35,967 nt of DNA, taken from positions 1 through 35,967 of the forward strand of contig JAAUOM010000036.1 in assembly GCA_012034865.1 (NCBI GenBank), in the 5' to 3' direction. This stretch comes from Acaryochloris sp. CRU_2_0. GTDB lineage: Bacteria; Cyanobacteriota; Cyanobacteriia; Thermosynechococcales; Thermosynechococcaceae. The translations under genes and the position numbers were made by a program. Under the pieces are notes generated by a model. That model saw only the letters and a program-made list of their open reading frames with translations, searched no databases and was not told the origin of the DNA. The first letter of the stretch is position 1, and each line of letters begins with the position of its first letter. This document shows positions 1-7,942 of this stretch, piece by piece.

Positions 1-127
1 GCTTGAGGGTGACTAATTCTTGCACACAGTTCTTACTGACACTAAAGCGCTTTGCTACTTTTCTGACGGAACTATCCCCTTTCTCAATGGCACTGATGAT
101 CTTTTCTCGTAAATCTATCGAATATGC
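1..127 (-). pseudogene. IS630-type transposase N-terminal fragment, cut by the window edge
   Basis: Read on the minus strand, the frame gives AYSIDLREKIISAIEKGDSS followed by VRKVAKRFSVSKN. This is the helix-turn-helix start of IS630-family transposases, which bind the element ends. About 42 residues are visible and the rest lies beyond base 1. No ATG, GTG or TTG sits where the family normally starts (MPAYS...); an in-frame TAA lies three codons upstream at 134-136. Either the start is damaged or the element is fused to the neighbouring remnant. The family call rests on the recognisable N-terminus only. Confidence 0.55.
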
Positions 128-133
128 CTGGTT

Positions 134-583
134 TTAAATCAATGTGTGTTTGACAGGTTTACCCCCGCCTCTGCCATTTAAGGAGGAGGCAATGAGCAGA
201 TTTTGCAACCAGTGGTCTTGATAGCGAAAGCCGTTGAGATCTGCTTCGCAGGTCTTTCAGCCTACAAAGGGAGACATTGAGTGAGGGGGCATGGCTTGAA
301 TTTTCTGGCCATAGGGATGAAAGTTCCACAACAGTGCCATCGCGCGCAGCGATTGCCCAGCCGAGTGGAAGGTACCGTGAAAATACTGCATCGCATAGAG
401 CAGACGAACTTGAGAATTCATCAAACGCTCAAGCATATTGCTGGTACGATAGGCATCGGGAAAGTCAAAGGCAACTTTGAATCGGGGAGCTTTGTTCGGG
501 ATCTTGCAGAGCTTCAGGCGCACGGTTTCTGGTAAGGAAGTATCATCCGTCGCCCATTCGCGTAATCGTCGCAGCCGCTTAAC
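134..583 (-). pseudogene. Degraded transposase, C-terminal part
   Basis: The minus-strand frame reads RLREWATDD, then KIPNKAPRFKVAFDFPDAYR, then SNMLERLMN and LLYAMQYFHG, and after an in-frame TGA at 257-259 continues with LNGFRYQDHWLQNLL to a natural TAA at 134-136. The segments resemble the C-terminus of transposases common in cyanobacterial genomes; I cannot name the IS family with certainty. The N-terminal part is missing: the frame is closed by TAA at 584-586 and nothing recognisable precedes it. The internal stop and the truncation make this a relic. The frame runs directly into the IS630-type fragment on its downstream side. Confidence 0.6.
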
Positions 584-684
584 TTACCTGTCTACTTTTT
601 TAGGGTAAGGTCACTTTTGCCAAAGAACAGCTTATTATGAAGGAAAGTTAAGAAAACAATTTGATTGATCTTTGCTGTATAGAT

Positions 685-1593
685 ATGGCCACTCAGGTTA
701 CTACTAGCCCCGTGATCGCAACAAAAGCTTGGATTTGGCGAGGGTATCGGATTCAATACGCTGTTCAAGGCACTGGACAACCGATGGTTCTTATTCATGG
801 CTTTGGGGCCTGCATTGACCATTGGCGCAAAAACATTACGGAATTTGCCGCAGCCGGTTATCAAGTCTGGACGCTGGATCTGTTAGGGTTTGGACAGTCT
901 GATATGCCGGCCATTGATTACTCCCTAGAGCTGTGGCAAGACCTGTTTAAGGATTTTTGGAACGAGCATATCCAACAACCCGCTGTTTGGGTCGGCAACT
1001 CCATTGGTGGACTGCTAGTATTGATGATCCTCGCCGATTATCCCCGTATGGGCAACAGTGGTGTTTTACTCAATTCAGCCGGTAGCCTCAATATCCGACG
1101 AGAGGAAGCAATTTTGCCTCTGCGGATCGTCATGGGACCCCTGCGAATGATGCTGCGTTCCAAGGTGTTCGGTCCCTTTTTCTTCAATCAAGTGCGGGGC
1201 AAAAAAGCAATTCGCAACTCTCTTTTGCAGATTTATGGCAACAAAGAAGCGATCACCGATGAGCTGGTGGACATGCTGTACAATCCCTCCTGCAACTCAG
1301 GAGCCTGTCATGTGTTCATGTCTGTATTAACTGGACCACCTGGACCTCGACCCTCGGAATTGTTGCCGCGCATTCAGCAGCCCCTCCTCGTCCTTTGGGG
1401 TGAAGATGACCCTTGGGCAGCCCTACGCACCGCCAAGGTCTACCAGGATTTAAGTGTTAATCCCCATGCCCAGCCCTCAGTTACCTTCGAAATTATTGCC
1501 AAGACCGGACATTGTCCCCATGATGAACGTCCTGAAATCATTAATCCGATGATTATCAATTGGCTGGCAAATTTACAGTCTGATCAAATTTAA
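685..1593 (+). CDS. Alpha/beta-fold hydrolase
   Basis: A 302-residue alpha/beta hydrolase. Visible features are an oxyanion-type HGF motif near residue 38, the nucleophile elbow GNSIGG with Ser106, an acidic residue at Asp241/Asp242 (LWGEDDPW) and the catalytic His276 (KTGHCPHDE), so the triad looks complete. The middle segment, with PSCNSGACHV and GPPGPRPSELLP, resembles cyanobacterial and plastid hydrolases related to pheophytinase and chlorophyll dephytylase. That relation is a family resemblance and the substrate is unknown. I prefer the ATG at 685 to the TTG at 661 because homologous sequence begins around the WRGYRIQY strand and the extra residues look unlike a leader. No signal peptide is seen, so it is probably cytosolic or membrane-peripheral. 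It stands alone, with transposase debris upstream. Confidence 0.85.
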   Translation: MATQVTTSPVIATKAWIWRGYRIQYAVQGTGQPMVLIHGFGACIDHWRKNITEFAAAGYQVWTLDLLGFGQSDMPAIDYSLELWQDLFKDFWNEHIQQPAVWVGNSIGGLLVLMILADYPRMGNSGVLLNSAGSLNIRREEAILPLRIVMGPLRMMLRSKVFGPFFFNQVRGKKAIRNSLLQIYGNKEAITDELVDMLYNPSCNSGACHVFMSVLTGPPGPRPSELLPRIQQPLLVLWGEDDPWAALRTAKVYQDLSVNPHAQPSVTFEIIAKTGHCPHDERPEIINPMIINWLANLQSDQI

Positions 1594-1819
1594 TGTCTGC
1601 TTAAGGTTTTGCACCTGAATCTTGTGCACTCATCATTGCTAACGGTTGCAGCAAAAGCTTCGGCAAGGTTGGCATCGCCCTGTGCCCTCTTGGGAAGGCT
1701 CACCTAAGTCCTTGTGTGTGATGGTATACACCGCCATCCAGTGACTTTCCTCACTGAGTCTTTTGTTTCAAGGTGACATTCTCAACACTATAAAGCTTTT
1801 CTGGGGGCATCTATTTACG

Positions 1820-2785
1820 ATGATCAGCACCTATATCCCTGTTGCCCAACCGCTCCTTGACAACCGCTACGAAGTGCTACGTCTCCTTGAGGATGGCCCC
1901 TGGAGCATGGCTTGGTTAGCAGAGGATACGAGGTTACCTTCCCGACGTCAATGTATTATCCGCCAGGTCAAGCCTCTGATCACCGATCCTCAGATGCAAC
2001 AACAATTGCGAGATCGCATTCAATCCGAAGTCTGCACCTGGCAAAAACTAGGTGGGATCCATAACCAAATTCCCTGGCTGTCTAGTTTTGCAGATACCAA
2101 AGGTCAGATTTATCTGCTAGAAGAATGGATTCCAGGGGTAACCTTAACCCAAAAGCTACAGGAAAACGGCCCCTTCGATGAAGCCATGGTTCAGGATATC
2201 CTCATCCAGCTTTTGTCCTTGGTGGATTATCTGCACCAAAATCAAGTCGTGCATTGTGCCCTTGAACCCAACCATATTCTCCTGCGGGCAGAGGATAACA
2301 AGCCCGTCTTGCAGTACGGCGGTATTTTCAATCAGGTGATTGCCCAGATTTTTTTAGAGAACAACATTAGGCCCATTCCTTGGATAACAACCTCTGGCTA
2401 CTTGCCCTATGAGCAAGTGATCTTAAACCGACATTACTATTCCAGTAATCTCTATAGCTTGGGTCTGATTGGAATCTATTTACTGACGGGTAAACCCCCT
2501 CACCGCGTGTTTAACCTGACAACAGGGCAGTGTGATTGGCATCCACAGATCCCGATGCCGGATTCAGCCTTCGCAGCCATTTTGAATAAGGCGATCGCAC
2601 GCTTTCCAGGAGAGCGTTTTGTGACAGCTCGGCAAATGCTCATGGCTTTAGCCACACCTAGACGATTTATGCAAACCTCGTTAACGACCCACACCAACTT
2701 TATTCAGCAAATGGGAGCCTACTTCAGTTCTCGTTGCTTCAGCTTGCCTTCCTCCGAGCCTACATTCAATTCCTATTCCAGTTAG
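1820..2785 (+). CDS. Ser/Thr protein kinase-like pseudokinase
   Basis: This 321-residue protein follows the cyanobacterial Ser/Thr kinase fold closely and aligns by eye with the active kinase at 31502-33421 (shared PSRRQC, WxxGxTLTQK, LYSLGL). Nearly every catalytic element is changed. The glycine loop is LEDGPWSMAW. The beta-3 lysine is Arg48 (CIIRQVKP). HRDxKxxN is HCALEPNH (residues 145-152), losing the catalytic Asp, the Lys and the Asn. DFG is QYG (165-167). The helix-F Asp is Asn210. The helix-C Glu70 is kept. It is therefore unlikely to transfer phosphate and is probably a scaffold or allosteric partner. There is no membrane segment. The start at ATG 1820 is preferred to TTG 1763 because MISTYIPVAQPLLDNRYEVL matches the usual kinase N-terminus. 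Confidence 0.85.
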   Translation: MISTYIPVAQPLLDNRYEVLRLLEDGPWSMAWLAEDTRLPSRRQCIIRQVKPLITDPQMQQQLRDRIQSEVCTWQKLGGIHNQIPWLSSFADTKGQIYLLEEWIPGVTLTQKLQENGPFDEAMVQDILIQLLSLVDYLHQNQVVHCALEPNHILLRAEDNKPVLQYGGIFNQVIAQIFLENNIRPIPWITTSGYLPYEQVILNRHYYSSNLYSLGLIGIYLLTGKPPHRVFNLTTGQCDWHPQIPMPDSAFAAILNKAIARFPGERFVTARQMLMALATPRRFMQTSLTTHTNFIQQMGAYFSSRCFSLPSSEPTFNSYSS

Positions 2786-2874
2786 TTCGGTTGATAAGGG
2801 GTGGGCTAGAAAGGGAAATAGAGAAGATAGAGGAGATGGAGAAGAACGGTAGCTAGCGGCTGGGAGAAAATGCA

Positions 2875-3438
2875 ATGGCTGACAATTTTCTGGGTAAATC
2901 CTTCCCACAGGGGAAATCGGACTGGAATCTGCTAGCCTATAACACTGGTGTTCCCCAAAAGCTGGTAAAGCCAACTCAAGGATTGTATGCGACCTGTCTC
3001 AATCGAGATCATGCCAAACGAGTATGGTCTGTCGATGAGAGTTTTCCCTGGCTAGAAGATCTTACATCGGCTGGATCACCAGCCGACAGCGCCAATATCC
3101 CGACTTTATCAGAGTTATTGACTGTCGCTGTACACCGTTTAATCACGGTTGTGCAGTTCTCTTCTTTCTTGCCAACTTACGTAAAACAGGCGTGGACTCG
3201 TCAGATTAAAGCCCTCACTATAGAGCATTGGCAAGCCAGCTTAGCCATTTTGGAAGAACTCTACTTTGATCATCGCTGTGCCCAGCAAGACTATCATCCT
3301 GGTTACGACGGATTGCAAGCCACTGTCAGCCAAAATCAGGAATTTACTACGGAAATGGTTTTTATTGAACAAGAACTGAATACCATAGCCATGATTCTGC
3401 AATATGCTGAGATCTCTGACCCACCTACCCCGGCATAA
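2875..3438 (+). CDS. Hypothetical protein
   Basis: A 187-residue protein I do not recognise. It starts at ATG 2875 and lies 89 bases behind the pseudokinase gene on the same strand, so co-transcription is possible. The N-terminal 80 residues look loosely structured. The C-terminal part (about 85-180) is rich in hydrophobic and amphipathic helices (LSELLTVAVHRLITVVQF, then ASLAILEELYF and VFIEQELNTIAMILQYAE) and is likely helical. No signal peptide, metal motif or clear membrane segment is visible. Codon use resembles the neighbours and GCGATCGC sites lie on either side, so it looks resident. It could be a partner of the pseudokinase, which is only a guess from position. Confidence 0.7.
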   Translation: MADNFLGKSFPQGKSDWNLLAYNTGVPQKLVKPTQGLYATCLNRDHAKRVWSVDESFPWLEDLTSAGSPADSANIPTLSELLTVAVHRLITVVQFSSFLPTYVKQAWTRQIKALTIEHWQASLAILEELYFDHRCAQQDYHPGYDGLQATVSQNQEFTTEMVFIEQELNTIAMILQYAEISDPPTPA

Positions 3439-3512
3439 GGAGTGGGGTAAGGGCAAAAACTGGGAATACACTTTAAGATATCAGCCCGCTTTCATCTTCA
3501 CTACCACCGCCT

Positions 3513-4730
3513 ATGTTGCCTACGGATTTACTCCTGAATCGTTACCAAGGAGAGGCGATTGTGCCGAAACGATTAGTGGTGAATGGGGAAAATATAGCGA
3601 TCGCCCAAGAAGCCATCACCTGTTTTGCCCAGGCTTGCAACCACAACCGGGGTGACCTTAACCAGCAATTGCAAGATCTAGAAGGCGATGGCACCAATTA
3701 CCGGATCAAACGTGGCCTTGCACACCTGTTAGCTAACAGCTTTTGTACCTTTGAAACCATCAGCCCCCTAGACCCACCTGCCCTGCGCCAGCGCGTCTTT
3801 AGTGTGGCGGCTCAAACCGTTCCAAGTCCCACAGCAACGGCTCAAACCCTGGAGCAATTAGCTGTTTTTATGAGTCAAGAATTAGATCGGGAGGTCAGCG
3901 CCGATCAAATCCAAGCAGGGCTATATGCTGACCACCCCGACAATCAAATTTTGACGGCTTTTGAGGCTCCAACGCCAGAAGCCCTCCTGCATCGTTATAA
4001 CCTGTCCCAGGTACAGGGGGTTTTTTACAAAGCCACCCAAATTATCATCAACGCCCATCGCAATGATCCGGGGGAATATAAGCTGCTGTTTCGATACTTA
4101 AAACTTTTTAGTCTGATGGCTTATATTGAAGGCGATGCCGATCATGGCTTCACCCTCAAGATTGATGGTCCTGCGAGTGTGTTTAGTGCCAGTACTCGCT
4201 ATGGCTTAGCCCTGGCTAAACTGCTGCCTGCTCTCTTACATGTCACCCGCTGGAGTCTCACCGCCACCCTTACCCATCAAGATAGCTACACGCAAAAGCA
4301 GCACACCCGACGCTTTACCCTAGATTCTGATTGCGGATTAGTCAGCCACTATCCACCAGGAAAGCCCTACGACAGCATGCTGGAAGCCAGTTTTGCTGAG
4401 CGCTGGCAGAAAACCAAAACAGAGTGGAATTTAGAGCGAGAAATTGATTTAATTCCCATTCCAGGCAGCGTCATGATTCCTGATTTTCGCCTGGTGCATC
4501 CAGATGGTCGCGCCTTTTTACTGGAAATTGTGGGTTACTGGCGACCAGAGTACCTCAAGAAGAAATTCTCACAGGTTCGACAAGCCGATCGCACAGACCT
4601 GATCTTGGCGATCTCTGAACGACTCAATCTAGACAAAGCTGGCGTCAATTTCCGCGAGACACCTGCTCGATTGGTGTGGTTTAAGGATAAACTCTCCCCC
4701 AAGGCCGTGTTGCAAGCCTTGGAGTGCTAA
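3513..4730 (+). CDS. DUF790 family nuclease (Bax1-like)
   Basis: A 405-residue member of DUF790, the family that includes archaeal Bax1, a nuclease that partners the XPB helicase. The N-terminus (MLPTDLLLNR, RGLAHLL) and the middle (LLFRYLKL, STRYGLALAKLLPALL) are typical of the family. The C-terminal nuclease core shows Glu296 (SFAERW), Asp324 (MIPDF), Glu338 (FLLEIVGYW) and a Lys-rich YLKKKF, as in PD-(D/E)xK enzymes. Length matches the family. The family usually sits beside an XPB-type helicase gene; none is present in this window. The gene overlaps the convergent small membrane protein gene by four bases at its 3' end. Its role here is inferred as DNA repair or processing. Confidence 0.85.
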   Translation: MLPTDLLLNRYQGEAIVPKRLVVNGENIAIAQEAITCFAQACNHNRGDLNQQLQDLEGDGTNYRIKRGLAHLLANSFCTFETISPLDPPALRQRVFSVAAQTVPSPTATAQTLEQLAVFMSQELDREVSADQIQAGLYADHPDNQILTAFEAPTPEALLHRYNLSQVQGVFYKATQIIINAHRNDPGEYKLLFRYLKLFSLMAYIEGDADHGFTLKIDGPASVFSASTRYGLALAKLLPALLHVTRWSLTATLTHQDSYTQKQHTRRFTLDSDCGLVSHYPPGKPYDSMLEASFAERWQKTKTEWNLEREIDLIPIPGSVMIPDFRLVHPDGRAFLLEIVGYWRPEYLKKKFSQVRQADRTDLILAISERLNLDKAGVNFRETPARLVWFKDKLSPKAVLQALEC

Positions 4731-5011
4731 GGCTCTTCAGCAAAGGATGAACCATAGTTTACAAGCGCTAAAGCAGCAATTATAAAATCTAGTACCGCCG
4801 ATCCGAGTAGGCCAAGGATGGACTGTAGGGCACTATATTTCTCCGTATAAATATATAAGCCAATATTTGCAACCCCAAACAAAGACCAAGTTAGGTAGCT
4901 AACCCCTTGGGTTGAGTGATTTTTAACAATGGTGCCTAGCTGGATGATTGTTGCAGTCGGAATAATGAGTGCGGGCAACCAACCTGCGAATTTAATTAGG
5001 GTGGGGGTCAT
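4727..5011 (-). CDS. Small three-helix membrane protein, SemiSWEET/PQ-loop-like
   Basis: A 94-residue protein with three hydrophobic segments, roughly residues 7-27, 37-56 and 60-85. The pattern (TATIIQLGTIVKNHSTQGVS, then LTWSLFGVANIGLYIY) resembles bacterial SemiSWEET/PQ-loop proteins, which dimerise to move small sugars across the inner membrane. The Pro-Gln signature is not conserved (Pro appears as IPTATIIQ), so the family call is tentative. The gene is encoded toward the DUF790 gene and their stop codons overlap (tail-to-tail). The lipoprotein gene lies 25 bases upstream on the same strand, so the two may be co-transcribed. Confidence 0.65.
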   Translation of the reverse strand: MTPTLIKFAGWLPALIIPTATIIQLGTIVKNHSTQGVSYLTWSLFGVANIGLYIYTEKYSALQSILGLLGSAVLDFIIAALALVNYGSSFAEEP

Positions 5012-5036
5012 TATGCCTCATTTGCTGAAAGGTTTG

Positions 5037-5498
5037 TTAGTTTAAGGATGCGTAGCCAAAAGTAACATCAAACTTCTTGCACCAAATGACGATGGAGTTG
5101 TATTGCTCAACCTTCAAGCTTGTGGGAATTTCATATTGCTGTAAGCCACTGGTGCGCTTTAACTGACTCACTGTCTCAAATTCTTGGGGGTTGTAGGACG
5201 AGGGTGTGGCGTCTTGGTGCAAAAGCACAAATAAATCAGGTCCATTATCCGTTTGGAACGATGGATCTAGCTCCAATACAGTTTTGCCATTGCTAGAGAA
5301 AATTGCCGCCTTGCCTAGGGTTTGATGCTCTGCTGATGTAAACTGGCCAGATTTGAGAATGGATTTATCACCTGTTGCAATCAAGGGTGAAGATTGCCCA
5401 GAGTCTGGGTCTGCATCCGAGTTTGGTGCTTTAGCGCCAGTACAGGAGACTAGAAGCACAACAATTCCAGTCATGTATATCAATCTTGTCAATGTCAT
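5037..5498 (-). CDS. DM13-domain lipoprotein
   Basis: A 153-residue exported protein. The N-terminus has a basic start, a hydrophobic stretch and a lipobox LVSC with Cys19, so it should be lipid-anchored at the cell envelope. After a linker rich in Ser, Asp and Gly comes a DM13-type domain (about 45-152): LKSGQFTSAEHQTLGKA, then FQTDNGPDLFVLL, a LKRTSGLQQYEIP turn and the closing IVIWCKKFDVTFGYASL with its single Cys. DM13 domains are proposed to take part in redox or electron-transfer processes in extracytoplasmic proteins; the exact job is unknown. It lies just upstream of the small membrane protein gene on the same strand. Confidence 0.85.
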   Translation of the reverse strand: MTLTRLIYMTGIVVLLVSCTGAKAPNSDADPDSGQSSPLIATGDKSILKSGQFTSAEHQTLGKAAIFSSNGKTVLELDPSFQTDNGPDLFVLLHQDATPSSYNPQEFETVSQLKRTSGLQQYEIPTSLKVEQYNSIVIWCKKFDVTFGYASLN

Positions 5499-5758
5499 GG
5501 GTGGATGTCTCTAGATTAAGAAACAAAAGTGATTTGCTCCCATTATCCGCTTATTTGTCTGCCACCCGATGCGGGAAAAGGAGATTCATGGCTTGGCAAG
5601 CGTTGTATCTCATGGAGCTTTGTGAAAAATTTATTCTAAAATAGACTCAAATATAGGTACAGAGGTTGTTTTACTTCGATTAACAGGTTTGCTTGATACA
5701 GGTTGGTTGTAGCCAAGTGTTCCCAGGTGCTGTTGTTCATTACAGGCATGGTCATAGT

Positions 5759-6214
5759 ATGGATAGTTCTGCTGTTGTATCTCAACGTTCTATTGGCACA
5801 CTACGACAAGTGCATCACTTTGCTCTGAATGTCAAAGATTTACAGGTTTCTCGCCATTTTTATGGTGAGATTTTAGGTTTGCGAGAGTTAACGGGTACAG
5901 AAGTGCCTTCTACGCTTCTAGATATGGTCAAGGCTGGCCGTATCTGTAATTTTGTGACCCCGGATGGGTTGGTTCTGGATCTGTTTTGGGAGCCTGATCT
6001 CTCTCCTCCTGATCCCGATCCCAAGCAAGCGTTTACGCGGGCTAACCATTTGGCTTTTGATATTGCCCCTGAAGGGTTTGAGCAGGCTGTTGAGGTTTTG
6101 AAATTTCATGACGTTGCGATCGCCGAGGGACCCGTCACTCGACCAACGGGTCGCGGCATCTATTTCTATGATCCAGATGGGTTTTTGTTAGAAATTCGCT
6201 GTGATCCAGTATAA
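5759..6214 (+). CDS. VOC (glyoxalase/dioxygenase) superfamily protein
   Basis: A 151-residue vicinal-oxygen-chelate protein with the paired beta-alpha-beta-beta-beta modules of this superfamily. The first module starts at QVHHFALNVKDLQVSRHFY and the second at ANHLAFDI; it ends with DPDGFLLEIRCD. Candidate metal ligands are His19 or His20, His97 and Glu145. Glyoxalases, dioxygenases and fosfomycin-type resistance proteins share this fold, and the sequence does not fix the substrate. An upstream TTG at 5693 is in frame, but ATG 5759 begins just before the conserved domain and is preferred. It stands alone ahead of rpoZ. Confidence 0.85.
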   Translation: MDSSAVVSQRSIGTLRQVHHFALNVKDLQVSRHFYGEILGLRELTGTEVPSTLLDMVKAGRICNFVTPDGLVLDLFWEPDLSPPDPDPKQAFTRANHLAFDIAPEGFEQAVEVLKFHDVAIAEGPVTRPTGRGIYFYDPDGFLLEIRCDPV

Positions 6215-6304
6215 ATGGCTTTAAAATTTCAAAATAACTGACAAATACTGGAATGAGGAATGTTCTTGCTAGACTAGTAAGCGATCAATCACAACAGAGA
6301 ACTT

Positions 6305-6535
6305 ATGTCTAAGCGTCCGGTAATCGATACAACCCATATTATGCGGAGAGCTGAAGAACTGATCGATGCGTCTTCTAATCGGTATCGCATTACAGTCCAA
6401 GTTGCCAATAGAGCTAAAAAACGTCGTCGTCGTGAAAATTTAGAAGACTTTGATGATGCAGGCATGAAATCCGTGCTGCAAGCCATTATTGAAATGGCTG
6501 ATGAACTGACTCAACCGGAGATTATTGGCGAGTGA
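6305..6535 (+). CDS. rpoZ: RNA polymerase omega subunit
   Basis: A 76-residue protein matching the cyanobacterial omega subunit: the N-terminal block with [20 protein letters not shown] and [10 protein letters not shown] is the part that clamps the beta-prime C-terminus. Omega assists assembly and stability of RNA polymerase and, in cyanobacteria, sigma-factor recruitment. The ATG at 6305 is the only sensible start. The stop overlaps by four bases with the GTG of the next gene (GTGA), implying translational coupling, and a DUF1818 gene follows, so the three genes likely form one operon. Confidence 0.93.
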   Translation: MSKRPVIDTTHIMRRAEELIDASSNRYRITVQVANRAKKRRRRENLEDFDDAGMKSVLQAIIEMADELTQPEIIGE

Positions 6536-7260
6536 GAGACTTGAGGTTTAGGTTTAAGGCATCCTCCCTGCTGGTGGGGGGAACACTCGTCTTAGTCAGC
6601 AGCCTGAGCTGGTTGAGTGGGGCGGTTTTGATCGAGCCTGTCTTTGGCCAAAGTGTAGATCCTCAGTTGGTGGCGGATGCTGTTTACCAGCAATTGCCTG
6701 GGTTGCCTCAAGAGAACCAGTATCTGCGCAAGAACAACAACAAGCCTGCAACTAACAGTACTCTGGTGAGCCGCTTGATTCAGTATCACATCCTGGTGAA
6801 GGGGCGATCTCCCCTGTATCGTTTCGACTGGAAAATTACCTTGGCTGATTATCTGGGGATTTATGAAAATATTCGCACAGAAACTTATCCCGGCCATGCG
6901 TACCTAAAGAGCAATCCACTGGAGAGCGATCGCAATATCATTCAACAGCTCAATCGCCAACAGAGATTAGCGTTAACCCAAGCCCTTAGCGATGTCTACA
7001 TCAGTCAAACCCCTCAACAAGAAATGACTACTCCCCAGCAGGATACATCGCCATCCGCAACGCCTGCTCAACCCCCTGTTGCCCAGCCAAAACCTGTTCC
7101 ACCCCCTCAACCCAAATTAATTCCATTACCTGGTTCTGGCAGTGCTGACTTATTAAAGACACCTCCTGCGCCCGCTCAACCTACTTCTCCCCAGTCCACA
7201 GATCCTGCACCTGCCTCTGAGCCACAGCCAACAGGGGCACCTGAAAAACTTTCATTCTAG
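6532..7260 (+). CDS. Secreted Pro-rich protein, conserved hypothetical
   Basis: A 242-residue protein beginning at GTG, translationally coupled to rpoZ. Residues 1-39 form a long signal peptide (basic start, hydrophobic [16 protein letters not shown], then a probable cleavage after FGQ near residue 40). The mature domain (about 42-165) is compact with no familiar motif. The last 75 residues are a low-complexity tail rich in Pro, Gln and Thr, suggesting a spacer in the periplasm or cell wall. I do not recognise a function. The coupling with rpoZ is unexpected for an exported protein and may reflect a conserved cyanobacterial gene order rather than a shared role. Confidence 0.8.
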   Translation: MRDLRFRFKASSLLVGGTLVLVSSLSWLSGAVLIEPVFGQSVDPQLVADAVYQQLPGLPQENQYLRKNNNKPATNSTLVSRLIQYHILVKGRSPLYRFDWKITLADYLGIYENIRTETYPGHAYLKSNPLESDRNIIQQLNRQQRLALTQALSDVYISQTPQQEMTTPQQDTSPSATPAQPPVAQPKPVPPPQPKLIPLPGSGSADLLKTPPAPAQPTSPQSTDPAPASEPQPTGAPEKLSF

Positions 7261-7270
7261 TTTCTAGTAC

Positions 7271-7639
7271 ATGAGCCGACAGTTGAGAGCAGGGGAGGGT
7301 TGGCGACTCGGCTGGCAGCCAACAACGATCAGTGCTTTTCAGGGCCTAGTAGGTACAAATGAATGGGCCGTTGAATTAACCCAGCCAGAATTTGCCGACT
7401 TCCATCGGCTATTGTTGCAGCTAGTGGACGTGTTCGAACAGATGAGTGATCAACTGATGGACAAAGAAACCATTACCTGTGAGGCAAGCAGTGATTTAAT
7501 TTGGATGCAGGCTAGGGGTTATCCCCAGCAGTTTTCCCTCAGTTTTATTCTTTTGAGTGGTCGCCGTGCAGAAGGTCAATGGGATGTCTCCAGCACAGTA
7601 GAGTTGGTGAATGCTATGCAAACAATCGAAGTATTTTGA
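7271..7639 (+). CDS. DUF1818 family protein
   Basis: A 122-residue protein with the hallmarks of DUF1818, a small cyanobacterial family: the start RQLRAGEGWRLGWQP, the central EFADFHRLLLQL and the C-terminal GQWDVSSTVELVNAM. Function is unknown. The protein is small, soluble and has no cysteine cluster or membrane segment. It lies 10 bases after the preceding gene and just before the tRNA-Pro gene, so it closes the rpoZ operon. The motif AGEGWRxG recurs in the island protein downstream (KAGEGWRFGF) and the Tab2-like protein (VGEGWRLV), which I take as coincidence of short motifs. Confidence 0.85.
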   Translation: MSRQLRAGEGWRLGWQPTTISAFQGLVGTNEWAVELTQPEFADFHRLLLQLVDVFEQMSDQLMDKETITCEASSDLIWMQARGYPQQFSLSFILLSGRRAEGQWDVSSTVELVNAMQTIEVF

Positions 7640-7671
7640 GAGGAGTTTTATGCTAGGCTTGTAAGGCAAAA

Positions 7672-7745
7672 CGGGGCGTAGCGCAGCTTGGTAGCGCACC
7701 ACTTTGGGGTAGTGGGGGTCGTGGGTTCAAATCCCGCCGCTCCGA
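7672..7745 (+). tRNA. tRNA-Pro (anticodon GGG)
   Basis: A complete 74-base cloverleaf. The acceptor stem CGGGGCG pairs with CGCTCCG with one G-U, the D stem is GCGC/GCGC, the anticodon stem CCACT/AGTGG encloses the loop TTGGGGT, and the T arm is GTGGG-TTCAAAT-CCCGC, with discriminator A. Loop positions 34-36 read GGG, so it decodes CCC and CCU as proline. CCA is not encoded. Its 3' half plus 32 bases of flank are duplicated at 9970-10048, making it the attachment site of an island. Confidence 0.95.
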
Positions 7746-7777
7746 TTGACTCTAAAACTTAATCCTGGTGAGGCTTG
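7699..7777 (+). repeat. Direct repeat, left copy (attL-like), within tRNA-Pro
   Basis: 79 bases starting at the anticodon stem of tRNA-Pro and running 32 bases beyond the gene. It matches 9970-10048 at 75 of 79 positions without gaps. The differences are one base at tRNA position 34 (G here, T there), two adjacent bases (TC versus GA) and one C/T change. A repeat of a tRNA 3' half plus flank is the usual footprint of site-specific integration. Confidence 0.9.
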
Positions 7778-7810
7778 AAAGCTATTGTGACTAGCTTTCA
7801 GTCTGTTTTT
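7777..7810 (+). terminator. Rho-independent terminator behind tRNA-Pro
   Basis: The arms GAAAGCTA (7777-7784) and TAGCTTTC (7792-7799) pair perfectly around a 7-base loop, followed by GTCTGTTTTT. This should end the tRNA transcript. It lies inside the island side of the left repeat and has no equally good counterpart after the right repeat. Confidence 0.75.
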
Positions 7811-7942
7811 GTGTGAATCTCTATCACAGGGTAAGGGTTCAGATGATGCGCTCGGTTGCTTTGGCAAGCATGTCATCCAAATAGATGCCAGAATAGTTCT
7901 AAATCTTTCCTTCAAAGATTAGAAACTTAACAATTTTCCTGT

